NCBI GenBank assembly: GCA_016165875.1
Contig: JABBOT010000001.1
Coordinates: 33,969,011 to 34,033,010, forward strand
Direction of reading: 5' to 3'
DNA: 64,000 bases
Source of the DNA: Acanthopleura granulata
Lineage: Eukaryota > Mollusca > Polyplacophora > Chitonida > Chitonidae
This document shows, piece after piece, positions 15,401 through 23,200 of this stretch. The notes under the pieces are model-generated. The model was given only the letters and a program-made list of their open reading frames with translations, did not search any database and had not been told where the DNA came from. Position numbers and translations under genes: made by a program. Positions within the stretch are counted from its first letter, which is position 1. The number at the start of each line of letters is the position of its first letter.

Positions 15401-18400
15401 CAGGTTGCTGGCAGACCTTCCCACGTATCGCCTGAGATACTTGAACGACAGGTACAGTCATATTGCCTATATAATGAGCCAGGTTGCCTGCATGATGGGT
15501 ATTGTCATATTGCCTATGTAATGAGTATGTAGAGTCAGGTTGCCTGTGTGATGGGGAGAGTCAGGTTGCCTGTGTGATAGGTACAGCCAGGCTGTCTGTG
15601 TGATGAGTATAGCCAGACTACCTGAATGACAGGTACAGTCATATTGCCTATATAATGGGTGGGTAAAGTCAGGTTGCCTGTGTGATGGGTAGTCAGGTTG
15701 CCCGTGTGAGGGTGTAGTCATATTGCCTATATAATGGATCAGCACAGTCAGGTTGCCTGTGTGATGTGGAGAGTCAGGTTGCCTGTATGACGGGCACACT
15801 TAGGTTGCCTGTATGATGGGTACAGTCAGGTTGCCTGTATGACGGGCACACTTAGGTTGCCTGTATGATGGGTACAGTTAGGTTGCCTGTATGATGGGTA
15901 CAGTCAGGTTGCCAGTATGATGGGTACAGTCAGGTTGCCTGTGTGATGGGCACAGTCAGGTTACCTGTGTGACGAATACAGTCAGGTTGTCTCTGTGATG
16001 TGTACAGTTATGCTGCCAGCAATGATGGGTACAGTTAGGTTGACCATATGATGAGTACAGGCATGTTGCCTGTCATTCTGTCTCTGGGCAAACAGTAGGT
16101 TACGCTAAAGGTTATGCAGTCTATCACACTGTGTGGCAAAAACTAGCATGTTCAGTGCCAAAGCCCTTGTGCCAGTGGCAATCTGTGAGTATATTATACA
16201 TCATGCAGGCCACAAAATTTGGCGCAAAGGAAGTCTGGTGGAGTGTAATTGTGCAGACCAAAGAAATTGATTACGCCGATCTGTCCCTGGGAACATAACC
16301 ACAATCACAGCGCTTGAATGTCAGAATTTTAAAATAATTTCCTGAGGCCGTCTACATCGATGGACAACACGTAAATGTGTCAGTGTGGCCTTTGCAGGAT
16401 ACACGTACACAAAGCCATTGTGTCTGAACAGGTAAGTGCTTTCGGTTTTGTTATACGGAAATGACATTCCACCATGGAGTGAGGCTTAATTTAGTTTTAA
16501 AATATACCAGAAGTGTCTGATCTCACGTTTTCAGAAATTGATTAACTTTTTCTTTGACATAATGGGAAGTAAGTCACAAGGTTAGTAGCAACACCTATGG
16601 CAGTTTGCCTACTCGAACGGTGGTTGTTTGCATCAAAATGATGCTCCGTAACCTCCATGTTACCTCAACGATCGTTCACGCCAAAAATTACAGCCTGGTG
16701 TTGAACTAACAAGTGAAATTTGTCAATGACACTTTGATTAAATCTCACAGGTGTGTCAAGCAAACCAGGCAAATATCAGAATCAATAAATACAGAAGGAT
16801 GACATTTAACTTTCTGAATTAGTTAGTGTGTTTAACCTGAATGATGGTTGATCACATCTAGAAGCATGGCATCCCCAGTTTGACACAAAAACCAGCCACT
16901 TCTGGACATTTGTGAAAAAAAGTGAGATTTGTAAAGTTGAGGTCATATTTATGTGTTGCTGTGTATGAGGCTTTTGAAATCATGTATTTTCCCATGGTCA
17001 CATGTTTACTGTGTTCTCCTGGGTTAAAGAATGAATGAAGACATTTTTGATTTTCCAAAAATTTGCATAAATAAGATGTTTTATACAGATGATACATAGT
17101 CATCTATTTACCCTGCAGATATGAGAACAGTATATTTACCAAGTTACCTTGAAATCTGCTCCATTTGTACAGTTACCGTTCAACTAGACTCACACTACCC
17201 TAGTCTTTACTATATCCTAAAATGATGTTGCTGTTTTCCTCTATTCTGACGCTGTACTGTCGATGGAGTAGGTAGGTGAGCTGGAGTCAAGACTACGATC
17301 TGACATACTGGTGACAAAAACTGTAGTTTTACCAGTACTGGTACAGTTCAATTTAATTCAATGTTGAGTTCTTTTTTCAACAATTTCTGATATTTCCCTT
17401 CCTCAACGTTTAATCACTGAGTTCAAAAATCAAGTTGGTTCATTGCAGAGACCCATTTAGTGGAACCAAGTTGGCCTCATATTGACCCTAAAATGGCAGC
17501 ATGTCACCAGTTCTTGTTTGGATTAAGGAGGAAAGGTTCTCTACGATCAATCATGCATGTTCAAGTCCATTTCAGACTCATTACAAGCAGAAAATATAAA
17601 ACGAATGTTGACTTGTTTCTTTTCGAAACTGTTTTGTGTTGTAAGAGCTCGTCAGGTGTATCCAACTTCCGGATTTTACCTGGAGCAATGACCGGAAATT
17701 ATTATTTTTTCTTTCTTCAAAATAATCTTAAAATGTCATATACAAACATCTTTCTTTCTTTGTATGTGTATTTACTGAGCATAAAGCACTACTTAACTAG
17801 TTTCCTTTTGGCAAACTTCAATCAGACTCAATCTTACTTCTTTGCAGTGTAGCTGAATTGCAGTAGAGCCTACATTTTCCTCCATGAGCCTACGGAATCA
17901 TGCGTACAACATAAGTTATGTTTCAGTGTGTGCATGTATTAGAATTATAGCAGATTTCACTACTTGAAAAACTATTCTAAAGGTTTCAGTCAAGGCCCGC
18001 AACAGTGTTGGAAGTAGGTTATCCACAATTTCTGGCCGTGGCTTCAGGTACAGTCCAGAATTTGGATACACCCGCTGCACCCTGAAAACATGCAGCAATT
18101 TCGAAACGAAACAGGTCAACATTCGTTTGTATTTTTTGCTTATAATGAGTCTGAAATGGCCTTGAACATGCATTACTGATCTTTCCTCCTTAATCCACAC
18201 AAGAAATGGGTGCGTGCGGAGTTGAGGCCAACGTGGTTCAACTAAGTGCGCCCGAGAGCGGACTGACTTGATTTTTGAGCTCGCTGATTAATCGTTGAGG
18301 AAGGTAAATATCAGGAATGGTTGAAAATAACCTCAACATTTAATTTAATAGAACTACAGTGTAGTGTACTAAGTGGGCTACTGCGCCAGTACAAGACTAC

Positions 18401-18741
18401 AGTTTTAACATCGGTGTTATTGTGGTAACAAGAATAAATAAGTTATGATGTTAAGCCAATTGTAGAAAGCAGTCATACTTAAGACACTGAGTTCACATTA
18501 AGCTGTATATGTACCATACACGTAGTGTTGTTGTTGTTGTCCATTTTGGCTCACTACCATTTCACTAGTTGCGAATATTCTTACCGATGCTAGCTTCACA
18601 CACAGGCATACTCAAGTACCTGTAACCAGTGTGTAAACCTTTCTTATTCTGAATGCAAAATAATTCAAAGCATTTACACACACATAACAAGCATAAAATA
18701 CTCAAGGCTCGCCCACCTGTCAACATATCGGAAGTAGCCAT
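272..18741 (-). CDS. VPS51: VPS51 (GARP/EARP subunit), 12 exons, 3' end outside window
   Basis: This gene encodes vacuolar protein sorting-associated protein 51. In known systems VPS51 joins VPS52 and VPS53 with VPS54 (GARP, endosome to trans-Golgi tethering) or VPS50 (EARP, endosomal recycling). Twelve exons on the minus strand join with consistent phases and GT/AG sites to give 477 codons, about 60% of the roughly 780-residue human protein. Recognisable segments in order are [43 protein letters not shown], the coiled-coil-like [39 protein letters not shown], and [16 protein letters not shown]. These follow the animal VPS51 order and spacing. The reading frame is open in every exon. The remaining C-terminal exons must lie left of position 1. 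Exon 1 is separated from exon 2 by a roughly 6.5-kb intron that is rich in repeats. Confidence 0.95.
415..1220 (-). other. VPS51 intron 11
   Basis: This stretch holds AT-rich intron sequence with short poly-A and poly-T runs and a CAA-rich stretch just upstream of the exon 12 acceptor. I see no other gene or recognisable element in it. Confidence 0.7.
1221..1300 (-). CDS. VPS51: VPS51 exon 11
   Basis: The exon has 80 nt and encodes [20 protein letters not shown], then TLKQHFS. It corresponds to the EIVERVARERLGHHL region of human VPS51. The acceptor is ttgacag and the donor GTAAGT. Confidence 0.92.
1811..1928 (-). mobile_element. tRNA-derived SINE, 5'-truncated
   Basis: Read on the minus strand, only the 3' half is present: the GGTTTCCCTGGGC-like central part, the CTTGAATACAGTG-like tail core and a terminal AAATA repeat. 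The tRNA-like head is missing. Confidence 0.75.
1974..2074 (-). CDS. VPS51: VPS51 exon 10
   Basis: The exon has 101 nt and encodes [20 protein letters not shown] followed by [13 protein letters not shown]. The [16 protein letters not shown] motif is a hallmark of animal VPS51. The acceptor is ttcacag and the donor GTAAAA. A truncated SINE sits about 50 nt downstream in the intron. Confidence 0.95.
2470..2502 (-). mobile_element. SINE 3'-tail fragment
   Basis: Only the terminal AAATAAATAAAT tail and the preceding AACATCAGTC-like tail remain, on the minus strand. It is too short for certainty. Confidence 0.4.
2893..3147 (+). mobile_element. tRNA-derived SINE, near full length
   Basis: The element starts with a tRNA-like head (TGGCTCAGTTGG is an A-box match), has a damaged B box (GTGAGGGCAAGTCC), a central domain ending in GTTTCCCTTGGGC, a 3' tail with CTTGAGTACGAC, and an AAATA microsatellite end. 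It lies in VPS51 intron 9. The same family recurs many times in this window. Confidence 0.9.
3198..3297 (-). CDS. VPS51: VPS51 exon 9
   Basis: The exon has 100 nt and encodes [20 protein letters not shown], then [13 protein letters not shown], similar to the RQLGSRYFALVERRL region of human VPS51. The acceptor is tttgcag. The donor GTTGGT is weaker than those of the other exons. Confidence 0.92.
3298..5314 (-). other. VPS51 intron 8, about 2 kb
   Basis: This is the second-longest plain intron of the gene. Open frames near 4.45-4.84 kb occur on both strands without splice context or recognisable motifs, and I treat them as chance. I see no SINE in it. Confidence 0.6.
5315..5418 (-). CDS. VPS51: VPS51 exon 8
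   Basis: The exon has 104 nt and encodes [20 protein letters not shown], then [13 protein letters not shown]. It ends in phase 2 at donor GTAAGT, and its acceptor is gtgacag. Confidence 0.92.
5796..5840 (+). repeat. Dispersed repeat core with GACATGACACCAGACATGAC
   Basis: A short core (CACCAGACATGACA) is doubled here and recurs near 6,846, 24,683 and 57,096 within otherwise different sequence. It looks like a remnant of a second dispersed repeat family in this genome. Confidence 0.5.
5940..6214 (+). mobile_element. tRNA-derived SINE, full length
   Basis: This complete copy shows an A box (TGGCTCAGTCGG), a B box (GAGTTCAAGTCC), the central domain and the tail GTGAAGCATACTTGAGTACG with (AAATA)n. 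It lies in VPS51 intron 7, just downstream of exon 7. Confidence 0.92.
6277..6397 (-). CDS. VPS51: VPS51 exon 7
   Basis: The exon has 121 nt. It completes the split His codon and encodes [20 protein letters not shown] and then AQAYLNAPM. The acceptor is tttgcag and the donor GTAGGT. It corresponds to the FLAHARGRLEKEL region of human VPS51 and is less conserved downstream. Confidence 0.9.
6842..6920 (+). repeat. Dispersed repeat core with GAAGACACCAGACATGAC
   Basis: This is the same core as at 5.8 kb, followed by a CACCCAGGCTGTACCACCC stretch with a CTGATACTGGGC motif. It lies in VPS51 intron 6. Confidence 0.5.
7213..7301 (-). CDS. VPS51: VPS51 exon 6
   Basis: The exon has 89 nt and encodes [20 protein letters not shown] and then EELCDEFLD, ending in phase 2 at donor GTATGT. 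The 67-bp minisatellite begins only about 14 bases upstream of its acceptor (positions 7,315 onward), so the polypyrimidine and branch-point region of this exon abuts the array. Confidence 0.93.
7315..8517. repeat. 67-bp minisatellite, 18 copies
   Basis: Successive GTAACATCAGCACCACC starts fall exactly 67 bp apart (7,381, 7,448, 7,515, up to 8,453), with a slightly diverged first copy from about 7,315. Copies are almost identical; the only clear variant is AGTACATTG versus AGTGCATTG. The array lies in VPS51 intron 5, immediately upstream of exon 6. Confidence 0.97.
8518..8947. other. VPS51 intron 5, remainder
   Basis: Single-copy AT-rich sequence between the 67-bp array and exon 5. I see no element in it. 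Confidence 0.6.
8948..9080 (-). CDS. VPS51: VPS51 exon 5
   Basis: The exon has 133 nt and encodes [20 protein letters not shown], then the [17 protein letters not shown] block. This matches the VPS51 segment built around HLPSFRAIQDDC in human. The acceptor is gggcag and the donor GTGAGT. Confidence 0.95.
9344..9417 (-). CDS. VPS51: VPS51 exon 4
   Basis: The exon has 74 nt and encodes [18 protein letters not shown] and the start of the AVRYY block. Its acceptor is ttaacag and its donor GTAAGT. It ends in phase 2, which the first base of exon 5 completes as Arg. Confidence 0.93.
9418..10831. other. VPS51 intron 3
   Basis: AT-rich intron of 1.4 kb with no recognised repeat or exon. Confidence 0.6.
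10832..10987 (-). CDS. VPS51: VPS51 exon 3
   Basis: The exon has 156 nt (52 codons, phase 0 at both ends). It encodes [19 protein letters not shown] and continues to HSLLKK. This is the helical segment following the [12 protein letters not shown] block in VPS51. Splice sites are ttttgcag at the start and GTAGGT at the end. Confidence 0.95.
11207..11415 (-). mobile_element. tRNA-derived SINE, diverged head
   Basis: Read on the minus strand, the B box (GAGTTCAAGTCC), central domain and tail (GAAATGTACTCGAGTCC) are clear, while the A-box end is lost around 11,415. It lies in VPS51 intron 2. Confidence 0.85.
11923..12227 (-). CDS. VPS51: VPS51 exon 2 (N-terminal conserved domain)
   Basis: The exon has 305 nt, with acceptor tttactag and donor GTGAGC. 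It encodes a Gln/Glu/His/Arg-rich start, the HGMLKMYYG motif, [11 protein letters not shown], and the strongly conserved [20 protein letters not shown] block of the Vps51 N-terminal region. The reading frame continues upstream through the minisatellite at 12.3 kb, but that part is intronic. Confidence 0.95.
12283..12440. repeat. 31-bp minisatellite, 5 copies, dimeric
   Basis: Five 31-bp units alternate between GGATGGGTGTACC and GGGTGGGTGTGCC versions (A-B-A-B-A), so the true period is 62 bp. It lies about 55 bp upstream of the VPS51 exon 2 acceptor and gives false open frames on both strands. Confidence 0.95.
12441..15000. other. VPS51 intron 1, left part
   Basis: This is AT-rich intron sequence between the 31-bp and 26-bp minisatellites. 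Open frames at 13.0-13.8 kb lack splice context or recognisable motifs. I see no supported gene here. Confidence 0.6.
15010..16085. repeat. 26-bp minisatellite, diverged, interrupted by a SINE
   Basis: Units resembling GGTACAGTCAGGTTGCCTG followed by TATGATG repeat with a 26-bp period (for example 15,855 to 15,881). There are roughly 30-35 copies, with substitutions and small indels. A SINE at 15.27-15.43 kb splits the array. It lies in VPS51 intron 1. Confidence 0.93.
15273..15433 (-). mobile_element. tRNA-derived SINE, 5'-truncated, inside the 26-bp array
   Basis: Minus-strand tail and central domain (CTTGAGTACGGCG, GGGTTTTTCCCAGGC, CCAGCAACCTGTGG) are present, and the head is missing. Array units resume directly after it, so it inserted into an existing array. 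Confidence 0.85.
16086..17299. other. VPS51 intron 1, between minisatellite and inverted repeat
   Basis: I see no supported exon or repeat. Short open frames (for example 16.86-17.10 kb on the minus strand) have no splice context. Confidence 0.55.
17300..17695 (+). repeat. Inverted repeat, left arm
   Basis: This arm pairs imperfectly with the reverse complement of 18,035-18,425. Matching landmarks include CTGATATTTCCCTTCCTCAA, CAAAAATCAAGT, GTTGGCCTCA, TGGATTAAGGAGGAAAG and GTGTATCCAA. It lies in VPS51 intron 1. Confidence 0.85.
17964..18081 (-). other. Exon-like open segment, unrecognised
   Basis: A 118-nt segment has an acceptor (tgttttcag), a donor (GTAGTG) and 39 open codons starting [20 protein letters not shown] and ending TFRIVFQ. 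I do not recognise the protein. It cannot be a VPS51 coding exon in frame, because it enters with one base and leaves in phase 0 inside a phase-1 intron. The left inverted arm carries a degraded version with a stop codon. It may be a captured exon fragment or chance. Confidence 0.3.
18035..18425 (-). repeat. Inverted repeat, right arm
   Basis: This is the partner of the 17.3-17.7 kb arm, with a spacer of about 340 bp between them. It is about 290 bp from the VPS51 start codon. The arms have diverged by substitutions and small indels, so the duplication is not recent. Confidence 0.85.
18717..18741 (-). CDS. VPS51: VPS51 exon 1 (start codon)
   Basis: This 25-nt coding exon reads MATSDMLT plus one base and ends at a GT donor (GTGGGC). 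The start has A at -3 and G at +4. The phase (one base carried) matches exon 2 exactly, giving [17 protein letters not shown] chose it because exon 2 has a clear acceptor and no start, and this is the only ATG I found upstream with the correct phase and a donor. No similarity evidence is possible at this length. Confidence 0.75.
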
Positions 18742-19529
18742 TTTCGGTTTCCCTACGGGTGTGTGTAAAACATTAACTGTGTGTCATAGATTGTGTAGTC
18801 CGTTTCCAGCGTAGCACACGCCTAAGTTTGGCCCAGCTCAAACAGGTAAGAGGGCTGCTCACGGGCTCTAATCACATTTTCAGCTCTAATTACACATTAG
18901 AATTTTTATAAAATTACGGATATTTTGTTCTGCATGCTTAGGTCTTTGATATGGAAGGCTGAACCACTTTTCTGGTGTAGGCCTAAAAAGAAGAATATTT
19001 CTGCGATGAGTATATACAGCACTCGCAAGATATACTCGAGCCTTATTCCATGTTTATGTTATCAGTTATAAGTAAAGTGTAAGGAAAGATAATATCCATA
19101 AAACACACCAACACGGTTGGACCGTAATATTTTAGTGGCCTAGGCACAACTGTTTACCTGTGGGTATACCACACAGTAATTTGATACAATAGATGTATCA
19201 GGCAAGTGTTTCGGACAATTTTGTACACCATTACTGCAGGAGTACCGTGTATAATTTCCACGTCGTCCCGCCATCTGATAAAGTAAGGCTTCTCGTGGCA
19301 GTCTGTGTAAACATACCGGGTAACCGAAAGTTTATTTACATGGAGCTGTTCTATGACTATCGATAAGTAGGCCTATGCTTTGTTTTGTGTAGCCAACTGT
19401 TCAGACAGTCTATTACTGGAAGTAAAATCAAATACATGCTGGGGTTAGTGTTAGCCACATCCACGTGACGAGATCTAGAGCACGAGCAGGACAGGTGGTC
19501 TTAAGAAATTTACAAGACATTGGTTTTGC

Positions 19530-20760
19530 ACTCATTCAATTATTGGATTGATTTTTAACATCTTGCTAAATGGTGAGAGACCAGACATGGATTTTGCACT
19601 CATGGTGTGTGATGTACAAGTGTAATTTGAAATATGAACTTACGTGTTCATGTTTAGGTGGCCTCAGCAAATGAACTGAGAACACGTACTGTGAAGAACG
19701 ACACGTGCTAAATATATGTATTGAAAAATAAGGTATACGTGGCCATTCATTTAATTGATCTTTAACGCAGTACTCAATGGGTAAGAGAAACAAATGTACG
19801 CTCCTGTCATAATCGGTGAATCAGACATATTCTATGAATCTAAACCCATGGTCTGAAAACACGACGATATGTGATGCATTGTGAGAGAAAAAAAAGCCAC
19901 ATATTTTACATTTGTAATTGGTGACATATAGTACATATACTCTGTGCTGTACCATAGGACTACTGCTATATCAAAATCTGCAGGTGAGTTTTGAGGATAG
20001 CGCTATGGGTCATGACACAGTATAGGAACATACAGGACATACATTAAGATACATAGAATAGAGTTTACATTTATTTATCTATTTCATCTATCTTTAAGCG
20101 AGAACGCAGTGGATTCTTCGTCAGTGATATATACAGGCTTTATATGGAATCTGAAAATACGTGATCAGGTTTAGGAGAGTGCAACACGTGAATTAAGAAC
20201 ATGATGATGTCTGATACATAAAATATATACATTAAGAGATAAGACATAGAGTTCACACTTATTCATCTATTTCATTGATCCTTTAAGGCAGTATTCAAGG
20301 AATATCGAAGTCTGTCAGTGTTGTATGAAATCTGAATCTACGTGATGAGGTTTAGGAGAGCGCAACAGGTGGATGAAGAACACAGAGATGTATAAAACAT
20401 ATGGGATATATATTAAGATATAAGGCATAAAGTTCACACGTATACATCTATTTCATCGACCTTTATGCAGTAGCCAAGGAATATTGAAGTCTTTCTACTC
20501 TCAGTGACTCACAAGTGTTGTATGAAATCTGAATCTACTTGTTGGGGTTTAAGAGAGCGCACACGTGGATTAAGAACATAGCAAATTATAACACATTATA
20601 AAAGATAAGACATAAAGTTCACACTTATTCAACTGTTTCATCGATCTTTGAGGGAGTCCTCAAAGATGTTGAGGTTCAGGAGACCGCAACACAGGGATTA
20701 AGAACATGATGTATAATACATATAGGATGTATGTTAAGAGATACGACATATTTGGATTGA
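19530..20760. repeat. Degenerate tandem repeats, about 180-200 bp
   Basis: Blocks with TCATCTATTTCAT, a CTTTAAG-like stretch, GAATCTACGTGATGAGG, TTTAGGAGAGCGCAACA and ATTAAGAACA recur near 20,166, 20,347, 20,544 and (shortened) 20,671. Weaker matches occur near 19.55-19.8 kb. Spacing varies from about 126 to 197 bp. Confidence 0.75.
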
Positions 20761-21062
20761 GGAAAGAGCAGTGGAACACGTACGGATTTAGAACCTGACG
20801 TTGGGTGATACAGAGTATAGGGCAGTGAGAGAAATGGCTACAGTATTACAGCATATATATGGTGCAATTTTGAGAATCATATTTTTGGGTTAAACATACG
20901 CTTCAAAGTATGACCACAATTCAATGAATTTAGTTCTATGCCCTCTATGCAATAAGATATATAAAAACAAATTTTGGAAGCTAGAAAAAGGCCATTGCTG
21001 TCTAAGTTTTGAGCGCTTACCAGTGAACAAATCTGTAGTCCTAAAGCCAGAGGACGTCCTCG

Positions 21063-21244
21063 TTATTGTATAGGATTTGGACGTTGCCCAAGTGAAGTCG
21101 ACAATAACATTTCGTCAGTTTTCTTTACGTAAGGATACCATGGTCCGCTTCTCCAGGCAAAAAATTTTTGCCATGGATAATCGTCGTCTTCCTCATCATC
21201 AGATTCCAGAGGAGAGAATATGACGAGTGGCTCTTTGTATTCTC
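21063..21244 (-). other. Candidate terminal exon with acidic run, unrecognised
   Basis: Downstream of an acceptor-like aaaactaacag, 59 codons are open to a TAA. The predicted peptide starts EYKEPLVIF, has an acidic run ESDDEEDDD, an aromatic stretch YPWQKFFAWRSGPWYPY and ends RPNPIQ. Codon-like composition and the splice site suggest a real last exon, but no upstream exon of the right phase was found. The function is unknown. Confidence 0.35.
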
Positions 21245-22666
21245 CTGTTAGTTTTTACTTCATATATGACTAAAACATAATCTGCACCGATGTGCTGTGA
21301 GTGAGGGCATCGAATCAAGTGGACTAAAACTATACGACCGGGGGTTTTGTTAGCCCACCCTTTGAGAGGATTTAAAATAAGAGATAATACAGAGACTATG
21401 CAAGGTTGACTTCCTAGGTCACATCCAATACCTGGAAGGAAAATAAGATACAACGTCAAGGTGTATTAATAGTATCTGTAAGGAAATGTTAGGGTTTACA
21501 ACCGTCTCTGTTTGTGGACCGTAACTGTCTATAATCCGCTTAATTTTCAACACTGGTTCTGTGTCTGCTTCCACACGTCTGATACTTTAATGGTCTTCTT
21601 GAAGCGCTCATTTTACTGGTTTACGTGTCCTAGTTGATTACTGATTTATTTATTACCGTGGTTTGGCACCTGCTCTTTATCATTAGTACGTATGTAGGGG
21701 TTACTGATGAATTAAACTTAGATATCTCTTTCACTGAAAACCATTGCTTATAAGCTGTACAAGCTGTACAGTTTTGTAAATTTTATTTCTAAAATTAATG
21801 GCAAAATACATAATTCGAAATAGAAAACGGCGATTTGAGTAGGTTAATAAGTCTTTTTTATCCATTTTGGGCTCACTATTCGTTGTTGCAAAGTGCAATG
21901 TTCTCGAACACGAGGCTAAATGCCAACCCCCCTTGCATCTACTCAAAAAACTTATCGCCGGTTAACCTAAGGTGAACATTTTCTCGTGAACATACTTAAC
22001 TTTCACTGTGCCATATCCTTTATGTACGTGTAACACCATGAGCGGTTATACATTTAACCGATATAACATACATGTCATGAATTCACACTCGAGTAAATCT
22101 TGCGCGTGCTTAGGCCCATATATTCAAAGAAGAAACATTCTTCATGCAGAATATTTTGTTGAAAAACACATGAAGAAATCAATTTATCTTTTAAATAAAT
22201 AAACTAGCACCTTAATAGTGTTTATTGTGGATAGCTGGTTGAATTTATATTTCAGTATATGACTTTCAGTCTTAGTGACAAATCAAGTAATATTTCCATC
22301 GGGAAACATACTTGCACAGGTATAAATCCACACGCTTCATTTCCTGGGTCCTTAATACCTGATTCACGTAACAAACAGCATGTATGTTTCATCATATATA
22401 TGTATGTATCATATATTATGACGGCAAAACACATATGTTTTCTGCACTTTATGTCTCGTACATAGTTATGTTCTTAATCCACATGTTTCACTTGTGTATA
22501 AAGGATAGAGCTCTTCAGTAATACAACATCGTATACTTCAATGACCATCAAACATCCTGAAAAAATGGAGCCTTGATTACAAGACCAAAAAACAAACAAA
22601 CAAATAAATAAATAAATAAGTAAATAGTTGTTCCGACATCTCCGAATTCAGCATAGATTAAAGAAA

Positions 22667-22668
<2 letters not shown>

Positions 22669-22746
<78 letters not shown>
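22669..22746. repeat. (AT)n microsatellite
   Basis: About 39 perfect AT dinucleotides. It causes spurious Tyr-Ile open frames on both strands. Confidence 0.99.
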
Positions 22747-22751
<5 letters not shown>

Positions 22752-23116
22752 TGTTTGGATCACTGCAAAAATTCTTGTACTGCAGTAGAGACACATGCGT
22801 AATTAAATCATGAAGGCAGTCTTCACGGAGTAACAAACAATAATAACAATTTTTATACCCCTGGCCATACACATCGTTCAATGACACAATAACAGCTGGC
22901 TTTGTAACTGTATTATGCTTAACAAAATATAGTAGTAAAGAGAACCAAAACAGTCGCTTTTAAGATAACATGTGAGTGTTTGTAGAGAGATGTCGTCTTT
23001 CCCGCGCTGTGAGTATTCATTGGATACTGCAAAGTGATATTCATCACCGTCGTTTTCACGTGCATATCATTAAAGGCAATTCTGAATCGACGTGTTCCGA
23101 TAATAAAAGCACCTAC

Positions 23117-23200
23117 CTGAGAGGGAGGGTCGGGATCTGGGTCCGGGTAGACAAAATCCTCGCAGGACGAAAGCCCAGCGATCAGTATTACTATAAGACT
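23117..23200 (-). other. Candidate signal-peptide-like exon, damaged start
   Basis: The open segment reads VILIAGLSSCEDFVYPDPDP and then DPPSQ, ending at a GT donor (GTAGGT). It resembles a secretory leader followed by Asp-Pro repeats. The nearest ATG (AGCATGCAG) is one base out of frame, both here and in the related copy near 63.5 kb, so it is probably decayed. Confidence 0.3.

Noticed and set aside
15467..15799. 110-codon repetitive open frame
   Set aside because: It is a by-product of the 26-bp minisatellite.
22548..22887. Tyr-Ile repeat proteins
   Set aside because: They are translations of the (AT)n microsatellite.
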